This document shows, one piece after another, positions 35,744-47,900 of a stretch of 64,000 nucleotides of DNA. The translations under genes and the position numbers were made by a program. Source of the stretch: Lycorma delicatula (taxonomy: Eukaryota; Arthropoda; Insecta; Hemiptera; Fulgoridae). The DNA lies in NCBI RefSeq assembly GCF_047948215.1, contig NC_134455.1, positions 72,069,689-72,133,688 of the forward strand, in the 5' to 3' direction. Numbering within the stretch: position 1 is the first letter of the stretch; each line of letters starts with the position of its first letter. Under the pieces are notes generated by a model that was given only the letters and a program-made list of their open reading frames with translations, searched no databases and was not told the origin of the DNA.

Positions 35744-37604
35744 TCGCAGATTTGCACAATTCGTAACATAAGATACATTTTAAGACTAAAGTAGAAATTT
35801 AATGACAATAACGCATGAAATTAGTCAAATAACTTCTAATCAACAAAGAAATTTTATTGGTTGTCTCGTAAAAATCACATGATTTTTAAATGAAATAAAT
35901 ATGGTTTATCAAAATATTTGTAAATATATTCAATGTTAAAAGAATTTACATACAGTAGAGAATATATATATTGTAAGAATGTATATACACATACGTTTAA
36001 AGGAATGTAAATAATATTCTTTGAAAATGTTCTATAATGTTCAACACTTCGTGCAATATTGAATCCATGTACGAAGAATTTGCATAACTTGCTTCAAGAT
36101 ATCTTTATTAATGACTTTTTTACATACCTTATCCTCTGTTTCATTTAATCAGTTTTTTGGACTTAATAGCGAAAATTTTACTTATCAATTATCTTAAAAA
36201 AAACTTAGTTAACAAGCAGTTAATTCGGAGAACAAGTAGGTCGTGGAAAGTCTTTATTAATGGGAAATCGGCACATAAAATGACCTGGAAATTGATTTTA
36301 TAATAAAAAATGATGGTTCTAATAAAGAAATATTGATCCAACACTGCTTTAACCATAATTATAGCTCCACGAACTTTTTCTCCGAAGTATGATTCAATAA
36401 AATAAATTATCACATTAATCTGTACTTAAGGTATGGTGTTTGCCCTTAATTAATTTAAAATTTTTATCATCGCCACAATGTAAATTTGTTTATTTATTAT
36501 TTGTTGACATCGTTCCAATAAAAATTCTTTTCATTTTCAACGACAAAACCATTATTAAATTTCCCTGATTAATCATTGAAAGACATTATTCACAATTTTT
36601 TCCTAAGTACGAATTTGAGTATTTACTTTTTAGTAACTGCCCACTTCATGTTAATTAAAATACATATATTGGTGCAGCACTCTATGATCAGTTGAAAACT
36701 GATGATCTCAGATACTTGGAAAAAATTTTCTTTTCTCAGTTAATGCCGTGTGTTTTGTAGGATCTAACTGTTTATTGACTAACTTATAAAGTATTTTATT
36801 CCGTTTTATCTGAACTATTCCGTTCAGAAAGTTATTGTTTTTTCATGAAGATATGATAGATAGGAACGAATGTTGAAGTGTGAATAAAAGTAGCTGGATT
36901 ACAATTAGCAGAATCTGTATCTTGGAAATAGTCTTTGATGCTCATCTCTCGAATGATTCTCATTACGTTACTTTTACTCTCTGGGCTATAGAATGATGTA
37001 CTTCTCACTATTGCAGAATTACACAGATTATTACAACATAGTTTTGTACTCCAGTATAATTAAAGACATGTGTTTCTATACAAAATATACTCAGTTCATT
37101 TCTTTTTGAGTAAAATTATTTTTTACCGATTTTATAAATTTAAAAGATTTGTTATAATTTTCTTATTTTCAAATAATTATATTTTAATTTAGAAATTTTA
37201 CTTCTACGTTGATCTTTGTTTTAAAAATATTATAACATAATAAGAACTTGAAATTGTATAATATTTATATAATTATTCTATTTAATAAATAGATAAGTGT
37301 TTAATATATACTTAAAATATATTTTATCTTATTTCTGTACTCAACTTACAATTAGATAAATATAGCAACGCGTATCAATATTATACCCCAAAATGAACTT
37401 AAAATTGTACTAGAACATCACGTAAAATAACTAGTTTACATGTTGAAGTGATAGTCAATAAAACTATATTATTATAAATAGAGAAACAAAATTGTACTAA
37501 TTTTACACACGTACCTCGTGATCACCGCAGTCGTTTCTTTAATACTACACGTTTCATCACGTAATTTCAAGGGTTATTCAGAGGAATATTATAAGCTATA
37601 ATTA
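35744..37604. other. AT-rich stretch without gene
   Basis: Short frames only (for example 36,189-36,413) without recognisable content. Confidence 0.5.
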
Positions 37605-37662
37605 TAATATATGAATTTAATGTCTAAAGTTGGCATAATGCCATTATATTATAAAAGAGAGA

Positions 37663-38353
37663 AGTAGTATAGAAACCGCACATTCAAGGCCAGTAAATAC
37701 ATTAAAGAACGAATAGTACAGTATATGAGGTCTCTTTTCACGGAGAGCACCCGCACTTTCCAGTTAAATTCTCACCACGAAAGCATCTATCTACTACAAA
37801 AAGCATACCAAAACACGACTCCGTTTTTCTTCAATAAATCGGTCCAGGATGTATGTAACTTATTCATATAGATTAAAGAAGATTGATCGAGTATATCATT
37901 AAATTATTCATTACATTAGAAAAGATTCTGTCAAATTTTAAAAAAGGGCGTAACTCGAAAACGGTGCGTCCTAGGCCAAATCTAACGTGATTTTGAAAGG
38001 CTTCGTAAGGAAATTTTAATTTTTTTTGCTTACGCTGAAAGTAATGATGTCCGATTTAAAAAATTAATTTGAAAGTGATTAAAACTGTTAACCGAGCATA
38101 TTTTCATTTTATTTCAGCATCAATTTCAAAAAATATTGTGAAAAGGGCGTATCTCGAGAACGGCTGAACTTGGGCGGATGAAACTATCGATTCAAATAGT
38201 TGGAAAGTACCCTTTCGATTAAGCCTTTCAAAATCGCGTTAGATTTGGCTTAGACGCACCGTTTTCGAGTTACACCCTTTTTTAAAATTTGATAGAATCT
38301 TTTCTAATGTAAAATGTATTTACTGGCCGTGACTGTGCGGTTTCTATACTACT
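37663..38353. mobile_element. MITE with long inverted repeats inserted in LINE ORF2
   Basis: Both ends read AGTAGTATAGAAACCGCAC inward. The inverted repeat continues over CCAGTAAATACATT and then, at 37,914 on the left, over some 90 further bases beginning ACATTAGAAAAGATTCT, all matched on the right arm (38,222-38,313). The left arm contains 205 extra bases (37,707-37,911) absent from the right arm. The centre has no coding sequence. LINE ORF2 reads on beyond the right end, showing that the MITE came later. Confidence 0.8.
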
Positions 38354-38620
38354 GACAGATCTTACTATTAAGATGTGTAGCAAAAATACGAGTCTTTCCT
38401 ACTCCTATATACTGTAAAACATTTCATTATAATTCTTTGTCTGCTTTATATGAAAATCGCGCTACCTAAGCCAGACTAGTGTATGGAGTCCAGGGCATAT
38501 TGATATTTTAGGGAATGGAAGTCTAAGTGAAACTGCCAGAATGGCAAAGGTTTGTCAGAATACGGACATAATTTCGGTTTGTGTGATCATAATTATTATG
38601 GGGAAGTTTGATGACTAAAC

Positions 38621-38915
38621 ATCTTTCTTTCTTTTTTCTTGTTTAGCCTACGGCAATTACCGTTCATGTATTACTTCAGAGGATGAATAAGGATGATGTA
38701 TATGAGAGTAAATGAAGTGTAGTCTTGTATAGTCTCAGTTTGATCATTCCTGTGATGTGTGATTAATTGAAACCCAAGCACCAAAGAACTCCGATTTCCA
38801 CGATCTAGTACTCAAATCTATTTAAAAATAACTGCCTTTACTTGAACGCTGGAACTCTTGACTTCCAAATCAGCTGATTTGGGGAGACGCGTTCACCACT
38901 AGACCAAACCGGTGG
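38621..38915 (-). mobile_element. SINE family A copy with 15-bp target duplication
   Basis: A full copy on the minus strand: tRNA-like head at 38,915 down to about 38,830 with box A and box B, the body, the end TAGCC and an A-rich tail (T-rich on plus, 38,621-38,640). GTTTGATGACTAAAC (38,606-38,620) and GTTTGATCACTAAAC (38,916-38,930) flank it with one mismatch. It interrupts the third LINE copy between RNase H and the C-terminus, so it is younger than that copy. Confidence 0.9.
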
Positions 38916-39640
38916 GTTTGATCACTAAACTAAATGGAGTTAAAATTACTCCACTTAAATGGAAGAACAACGCGAAAATGACTCACTCGAAACAAGCGGT
39001 ATTAATTAGACTCATAACCGGTCACAAGCGAATAAAAAATTCATATTTTTTAACCGGAGAAGAAACAATAATGAGCAGTGTATGTGATAAACCATTTACT
39101 GTTAAGCAACTACTGAAGGAGTGTACAATATATGAAATCTTCAGAAAGAGGTAATGATTAAGAAATAATGTTGCTGATTTAGAAAATGACAAAGAAAAAA
39201 TATTTTCTTACGTAAAAGCCAGCGGATTAATACTGGTTATGTAGTAAGTCTTCGACGATATTCAATATGTGTTATATTTTGCTTAAAATTCCTTGGATGA
39301 AAACCTTTACACCTTAAGACAGGGGTTTAAAAATTACATAGTATTGTCAAGACTTTATTGTGCATTTCATTTTAATGTGTGTTTTATGTACGTTTACCTT
39401 TTAACATTTTGTTATACGTAACGTCATGGCCTTTTACATCCTTTGCATGATATATCTGTGTGTGTTTTAATATTTCATGTTTGTGTTTATTTTTTGTTTT
39501 ATTAAAATCTAAGTGTCTTACACGCACACTTATATCTGAAGATTCTGTTGGTGATTTTATTCTCTTTTTTAAAGAATATGGTGAGGGCTAATAAACCTAA
39601 TTTCGATACCCATATAATTCAAACAAAAATATTATATGAA

Positions 39641-41150
39641 AAGATAACAGTTTAAAGTCTTTGTCAAAATTTAATATTACGACAATACATTAAAAATATT
39701 ATATTAATCAAATATCTTTTATTAATGATAATTTGTTTTATTATCTTTATCTTGAATTTAACTTGATTGAATAGCATCAATTTTATCTTTGTGATGATGG
39801 AGTACTATTTGTGATGATATTTTATTGGAAATTGTATTTAATACTGACCTGATTTAAATTTATACAGACAAAAATAAACTCAAATTTCACCAAACCTTTA
39901 CTTCACTATTAAATAGTATATTTTACATATTGTACTGATGTTTTATACATGATTATTATATTAAAATGAGATTAGTGATGTATCTGATACTAGTTAAAAT
40001 TTGTTAATATATTTATTTTTGTTCATATTTGAGATGGTTTTACATCGCCAGTAGTAATCCAAACTGTTTTTCCTGTGGCATATTAAATCAGTTTAATTGT
40101 TTCATATATTCCAGATCAGTATGTATTATATTTTGCTTATTATTATTAATTAATAGTTTATTTTCACTACTAGTATTTAACTGTATTTGAAATGTTAAAT
40201 CATTTACTGAACCATATTTAGGATTTAGAACTTCGAAAATTTAAACATATTCTACTTTTATTCTCCTAATTTTTTATCATGATTTTAAAAGAGGATATAT
40301 CAGTAAAATTTCAGAGGATGATTTAAAAATATTTATTTTTTTAATATAAACAAAAACAAGAAAACATTTAAAAGAAATTAGAAAATATTTTAAAGAAAGT
40401 TCGAATTGTAGAAAAAAAACAAAATAAATAAGAGAAAATAAAAGTCACGATTAGATGTTTCAAACTTAGTGTTAAATCTATTACAATTTTTAGTAGGTTG
40501 ATAAATATTCAAAATTAAAATTCATAAGAAGAGTGGTAAAAGGTTCTGAAGCAACAACTCTCTGTTTTGAAATTCGTTGTACAACTTTTTAGTGATGTTA
40601 TAATTTTTGCTGATGACTTTAAAGCTTAATGATTCGCTTTTAATACATTATTTTTTAACTGGAAAAAATAAATATATAGTCATTTATCTTAATATATTAA
40701 GATAAAAAATGTTATATTAACAACACCAGTAGTCTTGAATTATGTTATCCTGTTAATTACTCTTCAACAATGTACAGTAGACTACAGGTATAAGGAAATT
40801 AAGGGTTATATACAAATAAAACATTGAATACCTATAGTATTTGAAAAATTTTGTGTAATGATTTAAAGAATGAATATAAATAATTGTATATTTTAAATAG
40901 TTTTCAGTTACAGGTTTCAATATATTTAAAAAAAATGTAATATACCAACTGAATTAATTCTATAAATTTGGTGGAAAAAAATCATAGTTTTAAATAGCTC
41001 TTAACTTGAGCTTACAATGATAAGCCAAAAATAAAGTGAAAAAGTAACTCGTATAGTTTTTCCGTAGAAATGTTCAACGTGAACACCTTTTGTCAAGCAT
41101 CACACATCCAACTAGGAGAGGAGAGTTATAATACTTTCAGTATCTTCCCC
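39641..41150. other. AT-rich stretch without gene
   Basis: Nothing recognised. Confidence 0.5.
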
Positions 41151-41153
41151 GGA

Positions 41154-41188
41154 GTAATGAAAGCGATAGCTGTTATCGCTTTCATTAC
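41154..41188. repeat. Perfect foldback, 15-bp arms
   Basis: GTAATGAAAGCGATA and its exact reverse complement are separated by five bases. It is directly followed by a second foldback and lies where the transposase fossil on the minus strand should continue toward its third acidic residue. Confidence 0.9.
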
Positions 41189-41234
41189 ATTTTCCCTGAC
41201 CGCTGGATAGGACTATCCAGCAGTCAGGGAAAAT
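41189..41234. repeat. Near-perfect foldback, 21-bp arms
   Basis: 41,189-41,209 and 41,214-41,234 are reverse complements with one mismatch and four loop bases. It touches the previous foldback without a spacer, giving a double hairpin of 81 bases. Confidence 0.9.
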
Positions 41235-41890
41235 CCCAATTCGACTGATTTCGTATAGAGTTATGCTAGACAAAAGGCGCACAACCTTAATTGCCAAATA
41301 AAATTATCTTGTCCATCTTGAAGTTGAGCAAAAATCTTATACGCAGCATATTCAAATAATCAACTCCTGTTACGGTTGCTACAACTAAAAAAAAACCACC
41401 AGTAAACTTATCGTCAGGATATTGCACTGAAAAAATTTAATTTTAGGGAGTCCATTTTGTATTTTAAGAGTTCGTGGGAATTTTCAGACCGCAGATACGT
41501 ATATTATGTGTGTTGATCTTCCTAGAGGGATGATATATTAACTCTTCACTAAACGCAATACGATTAAGAAAGTCGAAATTGGTACGCACAGCGAAAGTCA
41601 GAAGGCTTTAAAGTTTGTAACAAATGTAAATGGTATGGATGCTCATCTAACCGTTAAAATATTCCACACTGTCATCATCAGTTTACGACTGACGAACAGC
41701 CAGGCACACTTCGTCGTCTCCTATGCTCCTTTACATAGACATCCGGTCGTTTCAAAACAGCGATGTCATTGTCACTCGGTTAACAGTTAAACTTTCTACG
41801 GAAAGCACGTTGAAGTGTAAGTACAGATTCACATTTAGCAAATCGTAAAATACAAAAGGCTTCCTATTCAGATGTCGCTATCATTACTAG
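41235..41890 (-). pseudogene. Tc1/mariner-like transposase fossil with N-terminal HTH
   Basis: On the minus strand: an N-terminal helix-turn-helix region (EAFCILRFAKCESVLTLQRA, then FRRKFNC ... VYVKEHRRRRSVPG) of the DUF4817 type found on insect mariner-like transposases; then IAFSEELIYHPSRKINTHN at about 41,510-41,564, corresponding to the family's FSDE-x-x-F-H motif with the first catalytic Asp changed to Glu; then LNFFSAISRR and TVTGVDYLNML with FIWQ. Frameshifts and stops throughout. The C-terminal third is lost beyond the two foldbacks; the fossil at 58,745 shows what that part looks like in a related element. Confidence 0.7.
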
Positions 41891-43715
41891 TTTTGTTGAT
41901 CACATTATAAGTGGAAAGATAACGAGTCAATCTTCGGCCACACATAAAACTTAATTTGTAATGAGATTAGATATCATCATTATCAATACAACACGATTCA
42001 GCAAATGTGACTGATAAAAATGAATAGTAATTGATAACATGCCAGTGATGATTCTCAATTAAAAATGTCTTTTTCTTCTTTGATCTGAGCCTTAAATCAA
42101 TACTCTATACCTTCATTTAAAAAAGATTAAAACTCAGATTTTATTTTTTTGCACATAATATTTTTTTCGTTTATATGAAAATTATATTTTGATACTAATA
42201 ACTTACAATGGTGTACATACTAACATCGTATCATTTATTAATATAAATTTATAAAAAGATTATTAGTTTACGTAATAAACAGTCATGGATTACTGATTTG
42301 ATTTCTTATTTAAATATCTTATTATTAGCCGATTCAGTATTGTGAAGGATCATACTAAGAATACGTACTATTGTACGTATTTATAAAATAGAAATACAGA
42401 ATGGGCTAAAGGTCAGTTTCCCTTACGTAAAGATTTAAATTCTGCAATATTATGTGCCTGTTGCTAAATTTTATTTTTTTTATTTTATAATACAAAATGA
42501 ATGCATACTGTGTGTGTGTATATATTTATATATGCCAATAAATTTCTATTATATTTTTGTATTCATGCCAAGAATAATGGCGTTTATACAATACAATAAA
42601 GTGATCCTTATGTTATGGACACTGCTATTGTCCATAAAAAATACCTTCCGATATCTCTTAATTTTTAATTACCGATTTATGAAAATTTGGGTAAGCTAAA
42701 CAAATTTTTTTTTAAATATTGGAGGCGTTGAAAGTACTGCATGATCATGTAGGCTAAGGACTACTTGCACTTTGCTAAAGTTCGAAAAATTCTACCAGAC
42801 AGGATTTCTTAAACTTAAAATCGCCGAGAATAATTTTACGAAAGATTTACGAGAAATTACACTTCACGTGTATCGGCTAAATTTCTTAATGACCTTAATG
42901 AATTTGATTAAATCAGAAAGGAGAAATTTAGAAAGAAATGTATTATTCGTTGTGAAACAAACTTATGTTTCATTAGCTCAGTGATTTACTCTGCTGAAGC
43001 ATATTTTAAATTCAGTTACCTGTAGTAAATCTTTATAAGTTTTTTTATTGGTCCGATTAAAAACCTCGCATAATTATACAGTAGAAGCTGTATTGTACCT
43101 ATAGTTAATTATTGAATGTTTTCTGAAAAAAAAAGTCTTGGGATCTTATTTTTTTATTAAAGCATAAAACGCAAATCTTATCTCAAGTTGTTACGAATTG
43201 TTGTTATTCCCGTGGTATTAAGCAATTTTTTGTTTGAAATTGGCCGTCTATATTATCGGCAGTGTGATAAGTACATTATTACTATGCTTTTTAAGTTAGA
43301 GATTATCTTAAACAAACTTTTCATAAATGGATAAAAACATAAGGTATAATCAAACAACCGTAGGTTCATGTGGTTTGATGGCTTGTGTATTTTTTTAATA
43401 GGGAATAATAAAAGTAATTAGTACTTTTTTTAATTGAAATAATCTGAACCGCCTCAAGCTGCCGATTAAAATAACAGATTTTATTAATCAAGACAAACGT
43501 TTATTGGGAAAATGTGTAATTCAGTATATAAAATCTCTCCTGAATGAGTAAAGGAAGAAGGAGTTAACACTTAACTGTGCCGCAATTTTTATTAAAAATG
43601 TAATAATAAAACACATTTTTCTTTTTTTTATAATCGCATTAATAGTTAAAGCTATTAGCGATTTATCAGTGCAATGTAACCGTACCAATAAATGTAAATT
43701 CTTAAAACCAACTTA
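41891..43715. other. AT-rich stretch without supported gene
   Basis: Frames at 42,454-42,699 and 42,772-42,984 are open but have no recognisable content. No repeat recognised. Confidence 0.45.
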
Positions 43716-43907
43716 GGCCGACCATTCCTGAGATGTGTGGTTAATTGAACCCCAATCACCAAACCAAAGAACACCGGTATCCACGATCTAATATTCAAAT
43801 CCGAATAATAGCAACTTGCTTCAGTTATGATTTGAACCTGAAACTTCAAGACATTTCAAAAAAAGCTGATTTACGAGTTTACTACAACACCAACCCGGTG
43901 GGTTAAC
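43716..43907 (-). mobile_element. SINE family A, tail-truncated copy
   Basis: Minus-strand head (right, 43,907 down) and part of the body match the other family A copies; the last 100 or so bases of the body and the A-rich tail are missing on the left. Box B is degraded. No target duplication seen. Confidence 0.75.
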
Positions 43908-44105
43908 TAATTTTATTAACAGTTTTTGTATTAATAAATGAGAAGATTGACTTTTAACCAATGCTTTGTGTTAAAAGCTTCAGGTACTAAACGAAATGAG
44001 TACTGTCGACTAAACTTTTGCATGTCAAATGCAGATGAGGAACTCCTAATAACAAAGTATCTGCATTTCCTATGCGTTCAGGGTCAACGAATAACAAAAA
44101 AAAAT

Positions 44106-44154
44106 TTGTTGGGAATCCAACAAATAAAACAATGAATTGTTTGATTCCCAACAA
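44106..44154. repeat. Foldback with nested inner foldback
   Basis: TTGTTGGGAATC (44,106-44,117) pairs with 44,143-44,154, and inside it AAACAAT pairs with ATTGTTT. It lies 80 bases before the composite SINE insertion. Confidence 0.7.
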
Positions 44155-44297
44155 GTAAAATAAATAAAAAATATCGTAAAAATTGAATAGTATCGTTTTA
44201 AGGTTGAGATAATAAAAATTAGCCTTTTATAAAAACCCACTGGGTTGGTCTAGTAGTGAATGCGTCTTCACAAATCAGCGGATTTGGAAGTCGAGAG

Positions 44298-44353
44298 TTC
44301 CAGCGTTCAAGTCCTAGTAAAGTACTGAGTTTACTAAAACTTGAACGCTGGAA
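44298..44353. repeat. Foldback built from SINE box B region, 24-bp arms
   Basis: 44,298-44,321, which includes box B of the first SINE head, is repeated inverted in 44,330-44,353 with two mismatches and an 8-base loop. Because the right arm is SINE sequence turned around, it probably arose by template switching on the SINE RNA or cDNA. Confidence 0.85.
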
Positions 44354-44668
44354 AAGTAACTGTACCTTACCTTTATACGAATTTTTAGACAAATCATTTG
44401 CAGCGTCTTTGTACATCGCGGCTTTGGAGTACGCAACACTGGTTTCGTATACCAAGGCAGAGGGGCTGTCTGAGAATCAGCTCAGCATCGGTTTCGCCTT
44501 CTGACAATATCGAACATTAAACTATCCCTGTTTAGTTTTCGGAAAGAAAGATTCCTGGTTTCCTCTCCAAAACCAACGTTCCACGTTTTCTGTTAGATAA
44601 GAAATTAGCACCACTGGAGAAATTTCTTTTTCATTGCCTTGAACAGATCAGGGCTTAGAAGTTTATCG
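44354..44668. other. Non-SINE filler inside the composite insertion
   Basis: About 315 bases of mixed composition. On the plus strand a frame runs to 44,504 (LPLYEFLDKSFAASLYIAAL), on the minus strand another begins MVYETSVAYSKAAMYKDAAN and is followed by a donor-like GTAAGG. Neither matches a family I know. It may be a piece of a cellular transcript joined to SINE RNA, or an insertion that came later. Confidence 0.4.
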
Positions 44669-44966
44669 CACCCACCGAGTTGGTCTAGTGGTGAACGCGT
44701 CTTCCCATTCCAACTTATTTGGAAGTCAAGAGTTCCAGCGATCAAGTCCTAGTAAAGTCAATTATTTTTACACGGATTTGAATACTATATCGTGGATACC
44801 GGTGTTCTTTGGTGATTGGGTTTCAATTAACCACACATCTCACAGATGGTCGAACTGAAACTGTACAAGACCACTTCATTTACACTCATACATATCATCC
44901 TCATTCTTCCTCTGAAATAATACTTGACGGTAATTCCCAGAGGCTAAACAGGAAAAAGAAAGGAAA

Positions 44967-47900
44967 GCCTTTTATAAACATAAGTCTAAAATTGTATGAT
45001 GTAGTGCGAGTACTATTCAAACGTTAAGAAATTTATCCTACTGAAAATATATCTTTCTACACGGTTCACTGGACCAGATACAAAAATACATGCAGTTAAA
45101 TTGATTTCGTCATATGATCAGAGAAGAGTTTAAAAATTGAGTTAATAAATGCACAAATGTTGGCATAAAAAAATCTTCTCATACTACGTGACATGTTATA
45201 TTAGTACAGCAGATTAAGAAAAAGGTAAAAAATCAAAGTTTTTATCAAAGTTTTAGAAAAACATGGTGTCTTCTTATCCCCAGTAAATCGTTCCAAGCTA
45301 ATTTAATTAAAATAATTCTTACAAAAATTTTAATTCCTACTTAAAAATTGTTAAAAACCAATTATTTTAATTGGGTCTTTAAACAATATATTTCTGTATT
45401 TCTTGAGAGAACTTTAGATCATGATGTGGTAACTTCGTTACATAGTTTGCCTGCATTACTTTTTGTTTTTATTAAAGTTTTAAGGTTTCATGATTAAGAT
45501 AGCTTGTTTCTGTAGTATTTTTGAATTTAATCTGTTAATGTAAGTTTTAATGTTAAAAAAAAAAAGAAGGTTATTAAAATTGTTTTAGCTTTCTTCTCTT
45601 AATATTACTTACCCGTCTAGATAGCGCTATAGCAGACTACAGCTCCAGAAGGGAAAGTATTTTGATAGGTCCAATTTGGACATATGCGGTTTTCACCAGA
45701 TCTTGACGTTTTGACACCAAAGGAACCCAAGAAAACGGATGGAAAATTTCGGATGTTAATGTTCGTATGTACGTGTGTGTGTGTGTGTTTGGTGTTGACC
45801 GATAAATCACCTTATATCTCCAGAACTACTTGACCGATTTTCATTAAATTTGGCCATATTACTATATTTTCTACAGATTTATATATATAGGGCATTGATG
45901 CAGTTACATTTTCAACTGACAAGGTCAAGAAGGTGAGGCTGCAGTGCATGATCACCCTCAGTATCTCGAGATTTCACCTCATTAAGGTAATTTTTTACTA
46001 AGCACATTTGTTAACATTTAAAAAATAACAATACTAGGAAAATAATTTTGCAAATCGCACCCCCACCCCAAAAATACGCTGTTGTAATCGTCTGTTATAT
46101 TTTGACGTCACAGGTGAGCGGTAGAATTAAATAAATGGATAGTATTTATTTTATTTTATTTTATTTAATTAATGGATAATACCTGGTGTGTTAAGCCAGG
46201 CGGCTATACCAGTCTGTATACAAACGAAATTTATTTTGTTTAAGTTGAAATTACATTAATTTGGTTAGTGCCGACCGTCGCCGCTAATACCGCTACACGC
46301 GCGCGAATTAAATACAGTATGCGCGCGCCCTTTAATTAGATTCATTGAATTAAATAAACGAGATTATATTTAAATAAAATTATAGATATTTTAAATTAAG
46401 TTCTGTGTAAGCATGTTTGTGTAAGCCGTGTATCAGAAAGTACTGTGTTGTCAGATTTTTTCCCAGTTATTGAAATATTTATGTTTGGATGTTTAAATCA
46501 AAATTAAGCGTAAAAATATAAATAACATGGCATTAGGCCTAATTGATTAATGATACTAGTCTAGAACGAAGAACCATTACTCTCTTTTTATCAGTAATTT
46601 ACTTTACCTTAAATAGAAAATTTTAAAATTAAGTTCAAAATAAAATATAACGTAAAAAGGAGAATCTTAAAACAAAAAAAAAGTTTATTGCTTCTATAAG
46701 TAAATAGGCTATTGTTTTATTCCCATTTAAAATACAAACTCTACCTAAAAATAAAAACAATAAATAAACATAATGGTATTTAATTACCTAATAACTAGTG
46801 TACTTTGATTGAATTCAAGAAAAATTGGTACATTTTTGGTTCAATGATTTTTCAGTAATAAAATATCAAACAGAACAAATAACTATTTTTAAATTTTTTT
46901 AGAAAATCTGCGTTGTGTTCAATTTCATTAACAGAATACATAGTAACTAAAATTAGCCATTACTATTACAGATATATCGTATTATTTAAAGTTAAATTCT
47001 TTTAAAATATCTGGAAAATAAACTGGTGCGAAAAGGAAAAGGTTACAGTAAATTCATATTCAATACTAATACCGAGGTTACTGTAGTTATCTCGTTGTAG
47101 ATTTCCTCTTTACTTCAGTTGAAGATTATTAGCAACGAAAAAACGTTTTCTATGAAGAAGATTTGAAAACATATTGGTTTACCACCACCATTATCTAATG
47201 TTTGATTGTTATAGGACAACGATGTAGACACTGATATAACTTGAATTTTACTACAATATCATTTATTACTTGAATATTACTAGAATATTTTTTCGTAAAT
47301 TTAAAAAAACTAAAATTCAAGCAAGTCAATTTGCACTTAGAATGAAATAATAAATCTATTTCTTAATTTTAGTAACGTAGCTAAAAATTGATAGTAGTCT
47401 TTACGTCGCTTTTCCTATAATATTATTTTTGTTGTTTTTTAAGAAGTATATTTCTTGGATTTGAATTTTTATTAAAATTAATTTATGTTATTCAGACAGT
47501 AATATTTTTAGACTTATTCATATTTTGAATAAAATTAAAAATTCTAAAACGAAATACCAACCGATAATTGGAAAGAATTGGAAAGAACCGGCTTTTAAAA
47601 AACCAGGTTTTAAGAGTTTAAAAATCTGTTAGTAATTGAAATAAAAATAGATATTTCAATTCTTCGTTGATTTTGATAGGTTTAAGCCCGACATCATAAT
47701 TAAGTGTTAATATATTATCAGTAATAATTTTATATTTCCAACCAACTCCTAAGAGTCGAAATAAAAATAAACCCTTGAAAAAGAATTTTTTTATACCTTT
47801 GAGTGTGGTTTGATTATTAGTCATAATTTTTGAACGTATCACGCACGTGTATTTCCATAGAATGTTAAAAACGAATTATTTTTTATTATAACTTCAATTT

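Larger units (their letters stand above)
37618..39240 (+). pseudogene. LINE ORF2 remains: RNase H end and C-terminal zinc motif
   Basis: RNase H would degrade the RNA of the RNA-DNA hybrid. Its C-terminal motif SPGHIDILGN (family W-x-P-G-H-x-G-I-x-G-N) is readable near 38,487, but the last catalytic Asp is eroded (GSLSETARMA, usually N-x-x-A-D-x-x-A). After the SINE, 38,912-39,154 encodes LIRLITGHKRIKNSYFLTGE, then CDKPFTVKQLLKECTIYE. The second half fills what the 18,168 copy has deleted. Frames shift several times. Confidence 0.7.
37605..39640 (+). mobile_element. I-clade-like LINE, third copy, invaded by a MITE and a SINE
   Basis: Fragments in order: a piece of ORF2 (37,618-37,660, LMSKVGIMPLYYK, matching LMSEAGIMPLDYR of the copy at 18,168), the MITE (37,663-38,353), ORF2 resuming with YENRAT (about 38,449), the RNase H end SPGHIDILGNGSLSETARMA (about 38,487-38,550), a SINE (38,621-38,915), the ORF2 C-terminus (38,912-39,154) and a 3' UTR to the diverged family end at 39,581-39,624. 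It is more diverged than the copy at 18,168 and lost everything upstream of the thumb. Confidence 0.75.
44234..44966 (+). mobile_element. Composite SINE insertion with perfect 12-bp target duplication
   Basis: GCCTTTTATAAA stands immediately before (44,222-44,233) and after (44,967-44,978) a 733-bp unit. The unit contains a SINE A head (44,234-44,321), a foldback (44,298-44,353), about 315 bases that are not SINE sequence, and then a complete SINE A (44,669-44,966) ending in the A-rich tail. One duplication around the whole says that it was inserted in one event. SINE A copies elsewhere are about 300 bp. Confidence 0.8.
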
